NCBI GenBank assembly: GCA_964542855.1
Contig: CAZIWJ010000032.1
Coordinates: 1 to 22,211 of the forward strand
From: CAZIWJ01 sp964542855
GTDB lineage: Bacteria; Bacteroidota; Bacteroidia; Cytophagales; Cyclobacteriaceae
Reading direction: 5' to 3'
DNA: 22,211 nucleotides
Shown: positions 14,291 to 22,211 of the stretch, one piece after another
Position numbering within the stretch: the first letter of the stretch is position 1
Layout: every line of letters begins with the position of its first letter
Position numbers and translations under genes: made by a program
Notes under the pieces: model-generated
The model's input: the letters and a program-made list of their open reading frames with translations, nothing else
What the model was told of the DNA's origin: nothing
Database searches by the model: none

Positions 14291-15691
14291 ATGGATTTTC
14301 GAACGGAAAACGACACAATGGGGGAAGTACAGGTTCCCGCCGAAAAATACTGGGGAGCACAGACCCAGCGTTCTAAAAATAATTTTAAAATCGGGGTAAG
14401 TACCATGCAAATGCCCATGGAAATTATCCACGCTTTTGCCATACTCAAAAAGGCTGCCGCAGCAACTAATGCCGAACTGGGTGTGCTCGATCAGAAAAAG
14501 GCCGATTTCATTGCACGGGCCTGCGATGAAATTCTCGAAGGGAAGCACGACGATCAGTTTCCGCTGGTGGTGATGCAAACCGGCTCCGGTACGCAGTCGA
14601 ACATGAACGTGAACGAGGTAATTGCGAATCGGGCACACGTGTTAATGGGAGGCACCCTTTCCGATGATAAGAAGCAGGTGCACCCGAACGACGACGTGAA
14701 TAAGTCGCAATCATCTAACGATACTTTCCCCACAGCCATGCATATTGCCGGTTACAGGAAAGTGGTGGAAGAAACCATGCCCAAAATAAAACAGTTGCGC
14801 GATACGCTCAACAACAAAGCTGAGCAATTCATGGACGTGGTGAAAATAGGCCGTACCCACTTCATGGATGCCACACCCCTCCGGCTGGGCCACGAATTCA
14901 GCGGGTATGTGTCTCAGCTCGATCATGGCCTGAAAGCACTGGAAAACACGTTACCCCACCTCGCCGAACTGGCACTCGGCGGAACAGCCGTGGGTACCGG
15001 CCTGAACACCCCAAAAGGATACGCCGAACGGGTAGCCGAAATAATTGCAGCACTTACCGGCCACCCTCATGTTACCGCGCCAAATAAGTTCGAGGCCCTG
15101 GCCGCCCACGATGCTATGGTAGAAACATCCGGCGCCCTGAAGCAACTGGCTGTAAGCCTGATGAAAATCGGTAACGACATTCGCATGCTGGCTTCCGGAC
15201 CGCGCTGTGGTATTGGGGAAATCATTATTCCGGCCAACGAGCCCGGGTCGTCTATCATGCCCGGAAAGGTAAACCCCACCCAGTGTGAAGCCCTTACCAT
15301 GGTTTGTGCCCAGGTAATCGGTAATGATGTAGCCGTGAGTGCCGGCGGCATGAACGGCCATTTTCAACTGAACGTGTTTAAGCCCATGATGGCGTATAAT
15401 ATGCTCATGTCGGCCCAGTTGCTGGGCGATGCCTGCCAGTCATTTAACGATAACCTGGCCGTTGGCATTGAACCCAACCATCCGGTTATTGCAGAAAAGC
15501 TGGAAAACTCGCTCATGCTGGTAACGGCCCTGAATACCCATATTGGTTACGAAAACGCAGCTAAAATTGCCAAGAAAGCGCACGCTGAAGGAACGTCTCT
15601 CCGGGAAGCAGCCATTGCCCTTAACTTGCTAACCAGTGAGCAGTTCAACGAATGGGTAGTACCCGAAAAAATGACCGGCGGACTGGATTAA
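14291..15691 (+). CDS. fumC: Class II fumarate hydratase (fumarase C)
   Basis: Fumarase C interconverts fumarate and malate in the TCA cycle as a cytoplasmic homotetramer without iron-sulphur clusters. At 466 aa it has the family's normal length. Landmarks: [13 protein letters not shown] (97-109), [11 protein letters not shown] (141-151), [10 protein letters not shown] (187-196) with catalytic His190, and the superfamily signature [11 protein letters not shown] (319-329) with Ser321 on the mobile loop. These distinguish it from argininosuccinate lyase, aspartase and adenylosuccinate lyase, although aspartase is close; the FumC-like spacing and overall sequence favour fumarase. It is a single-gene unit: a 296-bp divergent region lies upstream and a 10-bp-stem hairpin follows the stop. 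Confidence 0.95.
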   Translation: MDFRTENDTMGEVQVPAEKYWGAQTQRSKNNFKIGVSTMQMPMEIIHAFAILKKAAAATNAELGVLDQKKADFIARACDEILEGKHDDQFPLVVMQTGSGTQSNMNVNEVIANRAHVLMGGTLSDDKKQVHPNDDVNKSQSSNDTFPTAMHIAGYRKVVEETMPKIKQLRDTLNNKAEQFMDVVKIGRTHFMDATPLRLGHEFSGYVSQLDHGLKALENTLPHLAELALGGTAVGTGLNTPKGYAERVAEIIAALTGHPHVTAPNKFEALAAHDAMVETSGALKQLAVSLMKIGNDIRMLASGPRCGIGEIIIPANEPGSSIMPGKVNPTQCEALTMVCAQVIGNDVAVSAGGMNGHFQLNVFKPMMAYNMLMSAQLLGDACQSFNDNLAVGIEPNHPVIAEKLENSLMLVTALNTHIGYENAAKIAKKAHAEGTSLREAAIALNLLTSEQFNEWVVPEKMTGGLD

Positions 15692-15706
15692 TCTTTTTTC
15701 CTCGAA

Positions 15707-15739
15707 CAGGTTCCGGAGTACATCATATCCCGGAACCTG
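15707..15739 (+). terminator. Hairpin downstream of fumC, probable terminator
   Basis: CAGGTTCCGG (15707-15716) pairs perfectly with CCGGAACCTG (15730-15739) around a 13-base loop, 15 bp after the fumC stop. The following T-rich stretch (TTAAATCTTTAT) is weak. Position and stem strength suggest transcription termination of fumC; the long loop is not ideal. Confidence 0.55.
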
Positions 15740-15757
15740 ACCGTTAAATCTTTATGC

Positions 15758-15786
15758 TTGTACCACCGTACAACAGTATACATTCG
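15758..15786 (+). promoter_or_regulatory. Probable Bacteroidota-type promoter for the M3 peptidase gene
   Basis: TTG at 15758-15760 is followed after 18 bases by TACATTCG at 15779-15786, a 7-of-8 match to TAnnTTTG. Transcription would start about 15793, giving a leader of under 20 bases to the ATG at 15811, similar to the lipoprotein promoter in this window. Confidence 0.5.
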
Positions 15787-15810
15787 TCGTTACACCAAAA
15801 TTGAAAACAC

Positions 15811-17526
15811 ATGGAAGTGAATATCCCTGAAAGGGCCCCTCGCAAGTTTATTCCGGAGGAGCTTACCATAGAAAGCTGGGAAACCATAAAGCCCTACTTC
15901 GATAAACTACTGGAAAGAAACCCGCAAACCCCCGAAGAATTAAAGCAGTGGTTCGCCGACCGAAGCGAGCTGGGGGCAGCCCTGTCTGAAAATATGGGCT
16001 GGCGCTACATTAAAATGACCTGCGATACTGATAACGAAGAACTGCAGCAAAGTTTCGATCAGTTCGTGCAGGAAATCAGCCCCAGGGTAGCCCCCATCAG
16101 TAACCAGCTGAATAAAAAGGCACTGGAAAACAAAGCGCTGAAACAAATTAATGAAAGCGGTTACCCGATTATGATCCGCGACCTGGAGAAGGATGTGAGA
16201 ACATTCCGGGAAGAAAATATTCCGCTGAATACCAAAATGCAGATCGAGCAAAAGAAATTCGGTCAGATTAACGGGGCCATGACGGTAGAGGTAAAAGGGC
16301 AGGAACTAACCCTGCAACAGGCTGCCAATTACCTGATGTCGTCCGACCGCGCACTGCGGGAAGAGGTGTATCGCAAAGTACAGGACCGCCGCCTGCAAGA
16401 TAAGGAGGTACTCGACGAACTGTTTAACACCCTGATTAAACTTCGCGACGAAGTAGCTCGCAATGCCGATTTTGAGAACTATCGCGACTACATGTTTGTG
16501 GCTAAAGGACGTTTCGATTACAAACCGGAAGATTGCTTCGCCTTCCACAACTCGGTAGCCAAAGCGGTAGTACCCATTCTGGACCAACTGGCACTGGAAA
16601 GAAAAGAAAAGCTGGGCGTGGAACGGTTACGTCCGTGGGATAAAAAAGTAGAGCCCAGTGGCGCTGCCCCGCTCAAGCCTTTTGAAACGGGTGAAGAACT
16701 CACCGACAAGGGAATTGAAGTGTTTCGTCGGGTAGATGAATACCTCGGCTCCTGCCTCGCTACCATGAAAGCAATGGGTCACCTCGATTTGGAATCGCGA
16801 AAAGGTAAGGCTCCGGGCGGGTACAATTATCCCCTCATGGAAATAGGGGTGCCGTTTATTTTTATGAATGCCACCTCTAACCTGCGCGATATGGTAACGC
16901 TCATGCACGAAGGCGGCCACGCTGTACACTCTTTCCTGACCCGCGACCTGGAACTGGCCGATTTTAAAAATACGCCTTCCGAAGTGGCTGAGCTGGCTTC
17001 TATGGCCATGGAACTAATTTCTATGGATCACTGGGATGTATTCTTCCCCGATCCGGAAGACTTGCGACGGGCTAAAAAGGAACACCTTGCGCAGGTTATC
17101 GATACCCTGCCCTGGGTAGCTACTATCGACAAGTTTCAACACTGGATTTATGAAAACCCTGAGCATTCCAACGAAGAGCGGGTAAAAGCCTGGAATGATA
17201 TCCTGGATACGTTCTCCGACACGATTACCGACTGGAACGGGCTGGAAGAGGAGAAGAATTACATGTGGCAGAAGCAACTGCACCTGTATGAAGTGCCTTT
17301 TTACTACATCGAGTATGGGTTTGCTCAGCTTGGGGCCATTGCAGTATGGAAAAATTATAAGGAAGATCCGCAGAAAGGACTGGAAGGGTACATCAATGCG
17401 CTGAAACTCGGGTATACTAAAAACATCCCCGAAATTTACCGGGCGGCCAATATCCATTTCGATTTCAGTTCCGATTATATCCAGGAACTGATGACCTTCG
17501 TTCAGGACGAAATCAACAAGTTGTAA
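15811..17526 (+). CDS. M3-family zinc oligoendopeptidase (PepF-like)
   Basis: M3 oligopeptidases are cytoplasmic zinc enzymes that cut short peptides. The 571-aa product has no signal peptide. The zinc motif is HEGGH (366-370), and the third ligand is probably Glu394 in VAELAS, matching the VAEVAS element of PepF enzymes. NATSNLRDMVTLMHEGG just before it, and the C-terminal FYYIEYGFAQLGAIAVW (497-513), are also family-typical. The N-terminal ~200 residues are helical and close over the substrate channel in solved members. The length is normal. It stands between fumC and a convergent gene and ends just before a strong hairpin at 17539-17565. Peptide-degradation housekeeping is the likely role; specificity is unknown. 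Confidence 0.92.
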   Translation: MEVNIPERAPRKFIPEELTIESWETIKPYFDKLLERNPQTPEELKQWFADRSELGAALSENMGWRYIKMTCDTDNEELQQSFDQFVQEISPRVAPISNQLNKKALENKALKQINESGYPIMIRDLEKDVRTFREENIPLNTKMQIEQKKFGQINGAMTVEVKGQELTLQQAANYLMSSDRALREEVYRKVQDRRLQDKEVLDELFNTLIKLRDEVARNADFENYRDYMFVAKGRFDYKPEDCFAFHNSVAKAVVPILDQLALERKEKLGVERLRPWDKKVEPSGAAPLKPFETGEELTDKGIEVFRRVDEYLGSCLATMKAMGHLDLESRKGKAPGGYNYPLMEIGVPFIFMNATSNLRDMVTLMHEGGHAVHSFLTRDLELADFKNTPSEVAELASMAMELISMDHWDVFFPDPEDLRRAKKEHLAQVIDTLPWVATIDKFQHWIYENPEHSNEERVKAWNDILDTFSDTITDWNGLEEEKNYMWQKQLHLYEVPFYYIEYGFAQLGAIAVWKNYKEDPQKGLEGYINALKLGYTKNIPEIYRAANIHFDFSSDYIQELMTFVQDEINKL

Positions 17527-17538
17527 ACCAGTAAACTA

Positions 17539-17565
17539 ATAGAGACGAGCGTCGCTCGTCTCTAT
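17539..17565. terminator. Strong palindromic hairpin between convergent genes, bidirectional terminator
   Basis: AGAGACGAGCG (17541-17551) is complementary to CGCTCGTCTCT (17553-17563); flanking TA/TA bases extend the arms to 13 bp, so the unit is an almost perfect palindrome. It lies 12 bp after the M3 peptidase stop and about 63 bp past the stop of the convergent secreted protein gene, so it could terminate both. The GAGACG...CGTCTC form resembles terminator-like palindromes often found repeated in Bacteroidota genomes, which is recollection only. Confidence 0.7.
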
Positions 17566-17628
17566 ATTATTTCACTCGCGGGCAGTTATACTGCGTTTGC
17601 GGGTTTCGTTGGAAATAGCATCATTTTT

Positions 17629-20600
17629 TTACTTCATTCCAATAGTTTCGTAATTCTCGAAAAAGGAAATCTTGGCTTCATCAACCATCTGTCGGTATTC
17701 AGCCCATTCTTCTTCAAAGAACCCATTTACTTTATCCAGCGGCTCTTCCAGGCTGTGGGCTACGTGGCTCAGCACCAGTTCGTGCGTTTCATTTGGCGTG
17801 TGCCAGAAGTTCATGAAGTACGAACGGGCAGCGTTCAGCTTTCCACTTACGATGTGGGGATCGCGTAAAATACCCTGAACTTCCTTCTGGGCAATCATTT
17901 CCCTGTGATACTTAATAGTATCCATTAATGTTTTACCCATTTCTTTTACGGCTGCAGCCGCTTCATCTTCCCGGTCGGCCAGTTGATTATTAACCAGGGC
18001 TACCGTCGATTTGGCCTCGTTCAACTGATCTACGGCTTTTGTAGCCATCTGCATATAATTCATCAGCTTTTCGCCCATTTCTACCCTGGCCATCATATCA
18101 GCTTCACCGATCTCAATGCGAGGATCCATCAGTACATTTACCGTAGTACTTTGCTGGTAATCGCCGTAAGTAACCCGTGCTGTATATTCACCGGGCATTA
18201 CTGGAAACCCTGCCGGCTCCGGGGCATCTTTCTTCCCGGGCTTTTCATCGTCGGGCCCGCGCTCGCCCTTCGCGTGTAAATCCCACTGGGTGCGGTTCAT
18301 ACCGGCTTTGGCCTCGGCCCGGAACGTACGGATTAGTTCATCCTGCCCGTCCAGGATTTCAACCAGTACCGTGTCTTTCTCTGCCGGGGTTCCATCTTCA
18401 TTTTCTTTCAGAATTTTATTAATGCTGAAGGTGAGCATAGCTCCCTGCGGACGGTTTTCGCCCGTAAACATGGCATTGCCGGTAAAACGAGTACCTGCCG
18501 CTTCCCTGTAACTGGCCAGGTAAGCATCAGGAGCGTTGTAAACCACCAGCGGCTCTTCCATTACGGCCGTGCCTTCCCGGGCAAGTTTGCGCAGCGGGCG
18601 GATATCATCGAGAATAAAAACCGAACGCCCGAAAGTGCCAATAATCAGATCACCCTCGCGAGGATGAATTTTCAGATCCATGGTAGAAACGTGAGGATAA
18701 CCTTCGCCCCACTTCGTCCAGGTTTTGGCACCATCTACACTAACGTGCAAACCGGTTTCAGTACCCAGGAACATCAGGTTAGGCTCTTCGGGATCCTGAA
18801 CAAACGAAAGCGCGTAGCTGTCGGCGTTGCTTTCGTCAACAATCCGGCTCCAGCTTTTGCCATAGTTTGTGGTATGGTACACGTAAGGGGTCCAGTTGTT
18901 CCTGCGATGGTCATCGAACACCACAAACGCTTCTCCTTCGTTAAATTTCGAGGCGTGCACCTGGTGTACCCAGGTGTTGGCCGGAACATCTTTTATTTTA
19001 CCGATTACATTTTCCCAGCTCTCGCCCCCGTTACGGGTAACCTGTACGTTTCCGTCGTCGGTGCCTACCCAGATTACGCCCTCTTCCAGCGGACTGGCCG
19101 CAATGGCAGTAATGGTAGTATGGTTCTCGGCCTGGGTGGCATCGTAGGTTAACCCCCCGCTTTCCAGTTGCTTCTGCTTGTCGGGATCGTTGGTGGTAAG
19201 GTCGGGCGAAACAATCTGCCAGGTTTCTCCACGGTCGGTACTCTTGTGCAGGTACTGGCTGCCGTAATAAATGGTTTTATCATTCAGCGGGTCGGCAGCA
19301 ATGGCAGCATCCCAGTTAAACCGCAGGAACGCTTCGTGCTCCGGGTGAGAAGGTTTAATGTACTTGGAGTTACCGTTTACCAGGTCAACCCGCTGCAAAT
19401 TTCCTCCCTGCCACATGGCGTAGACGTAGCGGGAATTGCTTGCATCGGGTACCACATCGAAACCATCGCCAAAGGCAATCTCTTCCCAGTAGGCGTTTCG
19501 AATGCCGCCCCGGCGCCAGGCGTAGGCCTCGCTGCGCCACGAACCGTTATCCTGCAAACCGCCCATTACGTTGTAGGGCGTAGCCATGTCGTAATTAATG
19601 TGGTAAAACTGGGCCAGTGGCAGGTTTTCTACAAAGCGCCAGTTTTCCCCGCGATCGCGACTAATATACATGCCCCCATCATTTCCATCCAGGATTAAAT
19701 CAGGGTTTTCCGGGTGGATGCGCCAGGCATGGTGGTCTACGTGAACTTTATCGAAGCCCAGCAGTATCTCGAAATTCTTTCCCCCATCTTCGCTGATGCG
19801 AACGCTGGAAGCTACGCTGTACACCCGGTTTTCGTTAGAAGGATCAACCGCCAAATCACCGTAGTAGAACGGGCGGCTGCCGATGTCTTTATCTGCTGTT
19901 TTCTTCCATTTCACCCCGCCGTCATCCGAACGGTAAATGGCGTTCTTCTTCGATTCCACGTAAGCGTACACTACATCGGGGTTCGACCGGGCAATTGCAA
20001 GGCCTATTTTACCCAGTTCGCCTTTGGGTAGACCGTCTTCGTGGGTACGTTGCTTCCAGTTGCGGCCACCATCGTGCGTAACGTATAAACCGGAACCTTC
20101 ACCACCCGACTTAAAATACCAGGGCCAGCGACGAAACTCCCACATGCCTACAATCAGCTTTTCCGGGTTGGCCGGGTCCATTACCAGGTCGCTAATTCCG
20201 GTGCGCGAATTTACGTAAAGAACTTTATTCCAGCTTTGCCCGCCATCGGTACTTTTATACACGCCCCGGGCTTCGGTATCGGCCCAGGCCGACCCCTGGG
20301 CGCCAACGTAAACGATATCGGGGTTGTCGGGGTGAATGGCAATGCGGTGAATATTACGGGTGGCTTCCAGCCCCATGAATTCCCAGGTTTTACCGGCATC
20401 CATCGATTTGTAAACGCCGGCACCCGCTGCCTGGCTGTTCCTCGGGTTGCCTTCCCCGGTACCTACATAAATAATGCTGGGGTTGTGTTGGTAAACGGCT
20501 ACCGCCCCGATAGAAAGTACCGGCTGCTCATCAAAAACAGGCTCCCAGTTTATTCCGCCGCTGGTCGATTTCCACAAACCGCCCGAAGCTGATCCGGCGT

Positions 20601-20775
20601 ACATAATATCCGGATCGCTTTCTACCAGGTCGAGGGCCGTTACCCGGCCACTCATCCCGGCCGGGCCAATGCTGCGGGGTTCCAGCGCTTCGGCTATCTT
20701 CTCCATATTCAGTTGCTGCCCTGCAGCGAATGCAGTAACAAACAGCATACTGAAACCAATCATCAGTTTCTTCAT
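17629..20775 (-). CDS. Large secreted Asp-box (BNR/sortilin-VPS10-like) beta-propeller protein
   Basis: The 1048-aa product has a Sec signal peptide (MKKLMIGFSMLFVTAFAAG, mature from about Gln20). Residues ~35-725 hold about eleven Asp-box turns of the S-x-D-x-G-x-x-W type, e.g. STSGGINW (70-77), STDGGQSW (175-182), THDGGRNW (233-240), SDDGGVKW (283-290), SRDRGENW (372-379) and STDRGETW (512-519). They indicate one or two BNR-type beta-propellers as in sortilin-VPS10 and 'glycosyl hydrolase BNR' annotations. An Ig-like segment (~785-900) and a helical C-terminus (~905-1048) follow. No Por C-terminal sorting domain is evident. Sialidase catalytic residues are not apparent, so glycosidase activity is unproven. 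The family is abundant in Bacteroidota, function unclear. A TATATTTG box lies 39 bp upstream. Confidence 0.88.
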   Translation of the reverse strand: MKKLMIGFSMLFVTAFAAGQQLNMEKIAEALEPRSIGPAGMSGRVTALDLVESDPDIMYAGSASGGLWKSTSGGINWEPVFDEQPVLSIGAVAVYQHNPSIIYVGTGEGNPRNSQAAGAGVYKSMDAGKTWEFMGLEATRNIHRIAIHPDNPDIVYVGAQGSAWADTEARGVYKSTDGGQSWNKVLYVNSRTGISDLVMDPANPEKLIVGMWEFRRWPWYFKSGGEGSGLYVTHDGGRNWKQRTHEDGLPKGELGKIGLAIARSNPDVVYAYVESKKNAIYRSDDGGVKWKKTADKDIGSRPFYYGDLAVDPSNENRVYSVASSVRISEDGGKNFEILLGFDKVHVDHHAWRIHPENPDLILDGNDGGMYISRDRGENWRFVENLPLAQFYHINYDMATPYNVMGGLQDNGSWRSEAYAWRRGGIRNAYWEEIAFGDGFDVVPDASNSRYVYAMWQGGNLQRVDLVNGNSKYIKPSHPEHEAFLRFNWDAAIAADPLNDKTIYYGSQYLHKSTDRGETWQIVSPDLTTNDPDKQKQLESGGLTYDATQAENHTTITAIAASPLEEGVIWVGTDDGNVQVTRNGGESWENVIGKIKDVPANTWVHQVHASKFNEGEAFVVFDDHRRNNWTPYVYHTTNYGKSWSRIVDESNADSYALSFVQDPEEPNLMFLGTETGLHVSVDGAKTWTKWGEGYPHVSTMDLKIHPREGDLIIGTFGRSVFILDDIRPLRKLAREGTAVMEEPLVVYNAPDAYLASYREAAGTRFTGNAMFTGENRPQGAMLTFSINKILKENEDGTPAEKDTVLVEILDGQDELIRTFRAEAKAGMNRTQWDLHAKGERGPDDEKPGKKDAPEPAGFPVMPGEYTARVTYGDYQQSTTVNVLMDPRIEIGEADMMARVEMGEKLMNYMQMATKAVDQLNEAKSTVALVNNQLADREDEAAAAVKEMGKTLMDTIKYHREMIAQKEVQGILRDPHIVSGKLNAARSYFMNFWHTPNETHELVLSHVAHSLEEPLDKVNGFFEEEWAEYRQMVDEAKISFFENYETIGMK

Positions 20776-20813
20776 AAGGTATATTGTTCAGTGTTTAATT
20801 TCAGGTAATACAC

Positions 20814-20821
20814 CAAATATA
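20814..20821 (-). promoter_or_regulatory. -7 box for the secreted Asp-box protein gene
   Basis: On the minus strand this reads TATATTTG, a perfect TAnnTTTG box. It would start transcription near 20807, about 31 bases before the ATG at 20775. A convincing TTG at the correct upstream distance is missing (the nearest is only 11 bases away), so the call rests on the -7 box and its position. Confidence 0.45.
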
Positions 20822-20886
20822 ACCGAATGCAGCAACATTGCACGAAAGGTAAACAAGAAATAGAGGAAGAAGGATTTTCAGCAGAC

Positions 20887-21750
20887 CTATTCTTCCACCT
20901 CCGCCACCGGGGTTGTGGCAAAGGTTAATATCTTATCGAAGGTATCTTCATCCCATAAAATCCGGTAATGGCCTTTGCTGGGCGAATCCAGTAATCGGGC
21001 GCGGGGAAATTCTTCCACTACCTGCCGGGCGTACTGGTAGCTCAGTACCCGGTCGGCCGGACCGTGAATAATAAGGGTTTCTTTTACGTTAGCTTTTTGC
21101 AACATGTGGCCCACCGAAAGCTCTTTAATTTTTCGCCCGAACCGCTTTTCCAGGTGGTTAAAAATCAGTTGCAGCTGCTTCGGACTGATGCGCATGTAAC
21201 CGGCAAACTCCCCGATAATGTCGCCAATGCGGTTGGGGGTAGTAACCATTACCAGCTTGTTAAGGCTTAAATCGGGATTATTATATAGCATGAAAGAGGT
21301 GGCCGCCGATCCGAAAGAGTGGGTAATCATCAGTTCTGGCTTGTGGGCCAGGAACAGGGGTTTCATAATTTCCGAGAAGTGAATTACGTTGGTTCGCTTC
21401 CCGTCGCTTTTGCCGTGGGCCGGGCCGTCGAAAGCAATGACTTTGTATCCGGCTTTTAGCAATGGGGCCACAAACCCCGTATTACTCCCGGCATTCCCTT
21501 CCCAACCATGCACCAGGAGGGCAGTTTTGGCTCCCTCTCCCCATTCGTAAACGTGTATGTTGAGTCCTTTCTTCTTCAGAATAGTCTTTTTCGCCCGCTT
21601 TAACACGTCAATTTCCCGCTGGCGGTTTTTCTTTACAACAGGGGTGGCAAACAGGTGAAACGCCCGTTTGGCAGCATAACCGGGAGCAATGGCAAACAAC
21701 ACCTGTAGGTAAATGCGATAGAAAGAAACGAGCAGATTGTATATCTTCAT
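20887..21750 (-). CDS. Alpha/beta hydrolase with N-terminal hydrophobic segment
   Basis: The 287-aa product has an alpha/beta-hydrolase core: LLVHGWEGN (78-86) with the oxyanion-hole His-Gly, AFDGPAHGKS (106-115), nucleophile elbow THSFGSA with Ser145, acid Asp233 in IIHGPADRVLSY, and His261 in KGHYRIL. The usual GHSxGG is THSFGS here. The first ~25 residues are hydrophobic with no clear cleavage site and may attach the enzyme to the inner membrane. A basic stretch (39-61) precedes the core. The substrate is not predictable; these enzymes are typically esterases or lipases. It is separated from the Asp-box gene by 111 bp on the same strand, and that gene has its own -7 box, so it is probably a separate transcript. 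It is not closely related to the esterase at 12112. Confidence 0.83.
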   Translation of the reverse strand: MKIYNLLVSFYRIYLQVLFAIAPGYAAKRAFHLFATPVVKKNRQREIDVLKRAKKTILKKKGLNIHVYEWGEGAKTALLVHGWEGNAGSNTGFVAPLLKAGYKVIAFDGPAHGKSDGKRTNVIHFSEIMKPLFLAHKPELMITHSFGSAATSFMLYNNPDLSLNKLVMVTTPNRIGDIIGEFAGYMRISPKQLQLIFNHLEKRFGRKIKELSVGHMLQKANVKETLIIHGPADRVLSYQYARQVVEEFPRARLLDSPSKGHYRILWDEDTFDKILTFATTPVAEVEE

Positions 21751-21965
21751 AAGAGCTTGCGGGTAAACGAGTACGTTAGCTTATTTATGATGCATGCATA
21801 CTAAAGTAAACATTAACTACTACTTGTAAAGTATAATTTTGTTTCAGGTAACCCCGGGTAGAAGCCTAAAAGAGGGGTAAGTGAACGGTTGAAAGGGGTA
21901 AACAATAAGGGTTATACAAATTAGTAGAAAGTGTTATTGAGTGGATCAGAGGAACAGGAAAGCAA

Positions 21966-22154
21966 TTAATTCACTTGAGGCAGGTCGTACACCTGATTAC
22001 CTTTAAGCAGGCAGCTCACCGCTTCCACACTTTCTTCCCGGGTGTAAGTCTTTTCTGTAAATTCCTTATCGTGCTGCCAGTAACGAAAGCACAGGGCGGG
22101 CTCTTGCTACTCCAGGTCACTTTCAATCATTAGGTAGCCTGTAAAAGAAAGGAT
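21966..22154 (-). pseudogene. 3' remnant of an unidentified gene with an in-frame stop
   Basis: Read on the minus strand, 22154-21966 gives ILSFTGYLMIESDLE, a TAG at 22107-22109, then QEPALCFRYWQHDKEFTEKT and a further ~27 residues to a TAA at 21966-21968. The reading continues smoothly across the TAG in the same frame, with protein-like composition, and a Trp (TGG) in place of the TAG would restore it. I do not recognise the family. Upstream, another TAG at 22155-22157 coincides with the jump to GC-rich sequence, so the 5' part of the gene is absent or replaced. Low-quality sequence near a contig end could explain both defects. It lies upstream of the alpha/beta hydrolase on the same strand. 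Confidence 0.45.
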
Positions 22155-22211
22155 CTAGCGACGCGAGGTGGAGGGAGTGGCCGGGTCGTACGGAGCGGAC
22201 TCCACCGCCCG
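22155..22211. other. GC-rich terminal segment, probably foreign or an assembly artefact
   Basis: The last 56-57 bases are about 73% G+C by direct count, well above the rest of the window, and the change occurs at a GATC (22152-22155). On the minus strand they read RAVESAPYDPATPSTSRR followed by TAG, with nearly every codon ending in G or C, as in a high-GC organism. Inverted GGTGGAG (22167-22173) and CTCCACC (22200-22206) could form a hairpin. No gene can be named. Confidence 0.5.

Noticed and set aside
18664..19698. Several plus-strand frames of 100-176 codons opposite the Asp-box protein
   Set aside because: They mirror the repeats of the real minus-strand gene and contain no domain of their own.
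21834..21841. Perfect plus-strand TAATTTTG box
   Set aside because: No TTG lies at the correct distance upstream and no plus-strand gene follows, so it is probably chance in AT-rich sequence.
1..22211. CRISPR arrays, tRNA/rRNA genes, insertion sequences, phage genes
   Set aside because: No regularly spaced repeats, no cloverleaf or rRNA-like sequence, and no transposase or phage protein was seen on either strand.

Overview
The window comes from a free-living member of the Bacteroidota, most likely the Cytophagales. Three things point there: promoter boxes of the TTG-N18/19-TAnnTTTG type, weak Shine-Dalgarno sequences, and protein families typical of the group (SiaB/SiaC-family partner switch, ABCG-type transporter with a TerB-like domain, Asp-box-repeat secreted protein, Bacteroidota-type HisA-like protein). 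Base composition is even and moderate until the last ~57 bases, which are strongly GC-rich and look foreign or artefactual.

Layout. Positions 3-233 are the 3' end of a membrane glycosyltransferase. After a 415-bp gap holding a 40-bp imperfect palindrome and a possible promoter, a seven-gene same-strand cluster runs from 649 to 10642. It encodes CheR methyltransferase, a receiver-less CheB methylesterase, a two-TM GAF protein, an 1144-aa sensor phosphatase (extracytoplasmic sensor, HAMP, GAF, coiled coil, two PAS, PP2C/SpoIIE), a SiaB-family kinase, a SiaC-family phosphoprotein with the conserved Thr68, and a 1022-aa ABC half-transporter with N-terminal TerB-like and beta-rich sensory domains. 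Next, behind a good Bacteroidota promoter, come a lipoprotein, a small secreted protein and an alpha/beta esterase. A decayed K+ channel gene follows on the minus strand. Beyond that are a HisA-like gene (-), fumC (+), an M3 oligoendopeptidase (+), a large secreted Asp-box protein (-), an alpha/beta hydrolase (-), and a broken minus-strand gene end that runs into the GC-rich tail.

How the parts may work together (inference). The central cluster looks like a SiaA-SiaB-SiaC phosphorylation switch. A membrane phosphatase and a GHKL-type kinase would set the phosphorylation state of SiaC. It is unusual in lacking the SiaD diguanylate cyclase and in carrying a CheR/CheB pair with no chemoreceptor. 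The sensor phosphatase has a coiled coil with MCP-like Glu-Glu motifs, so reversible methylation of the phosphatase is a testable idea. The ABC transporter occupies the place where an effector would be expected. The genes right of about 12.7 kb are mostly unrelated housekeeping or secreted functions, with one clear pseudogene.
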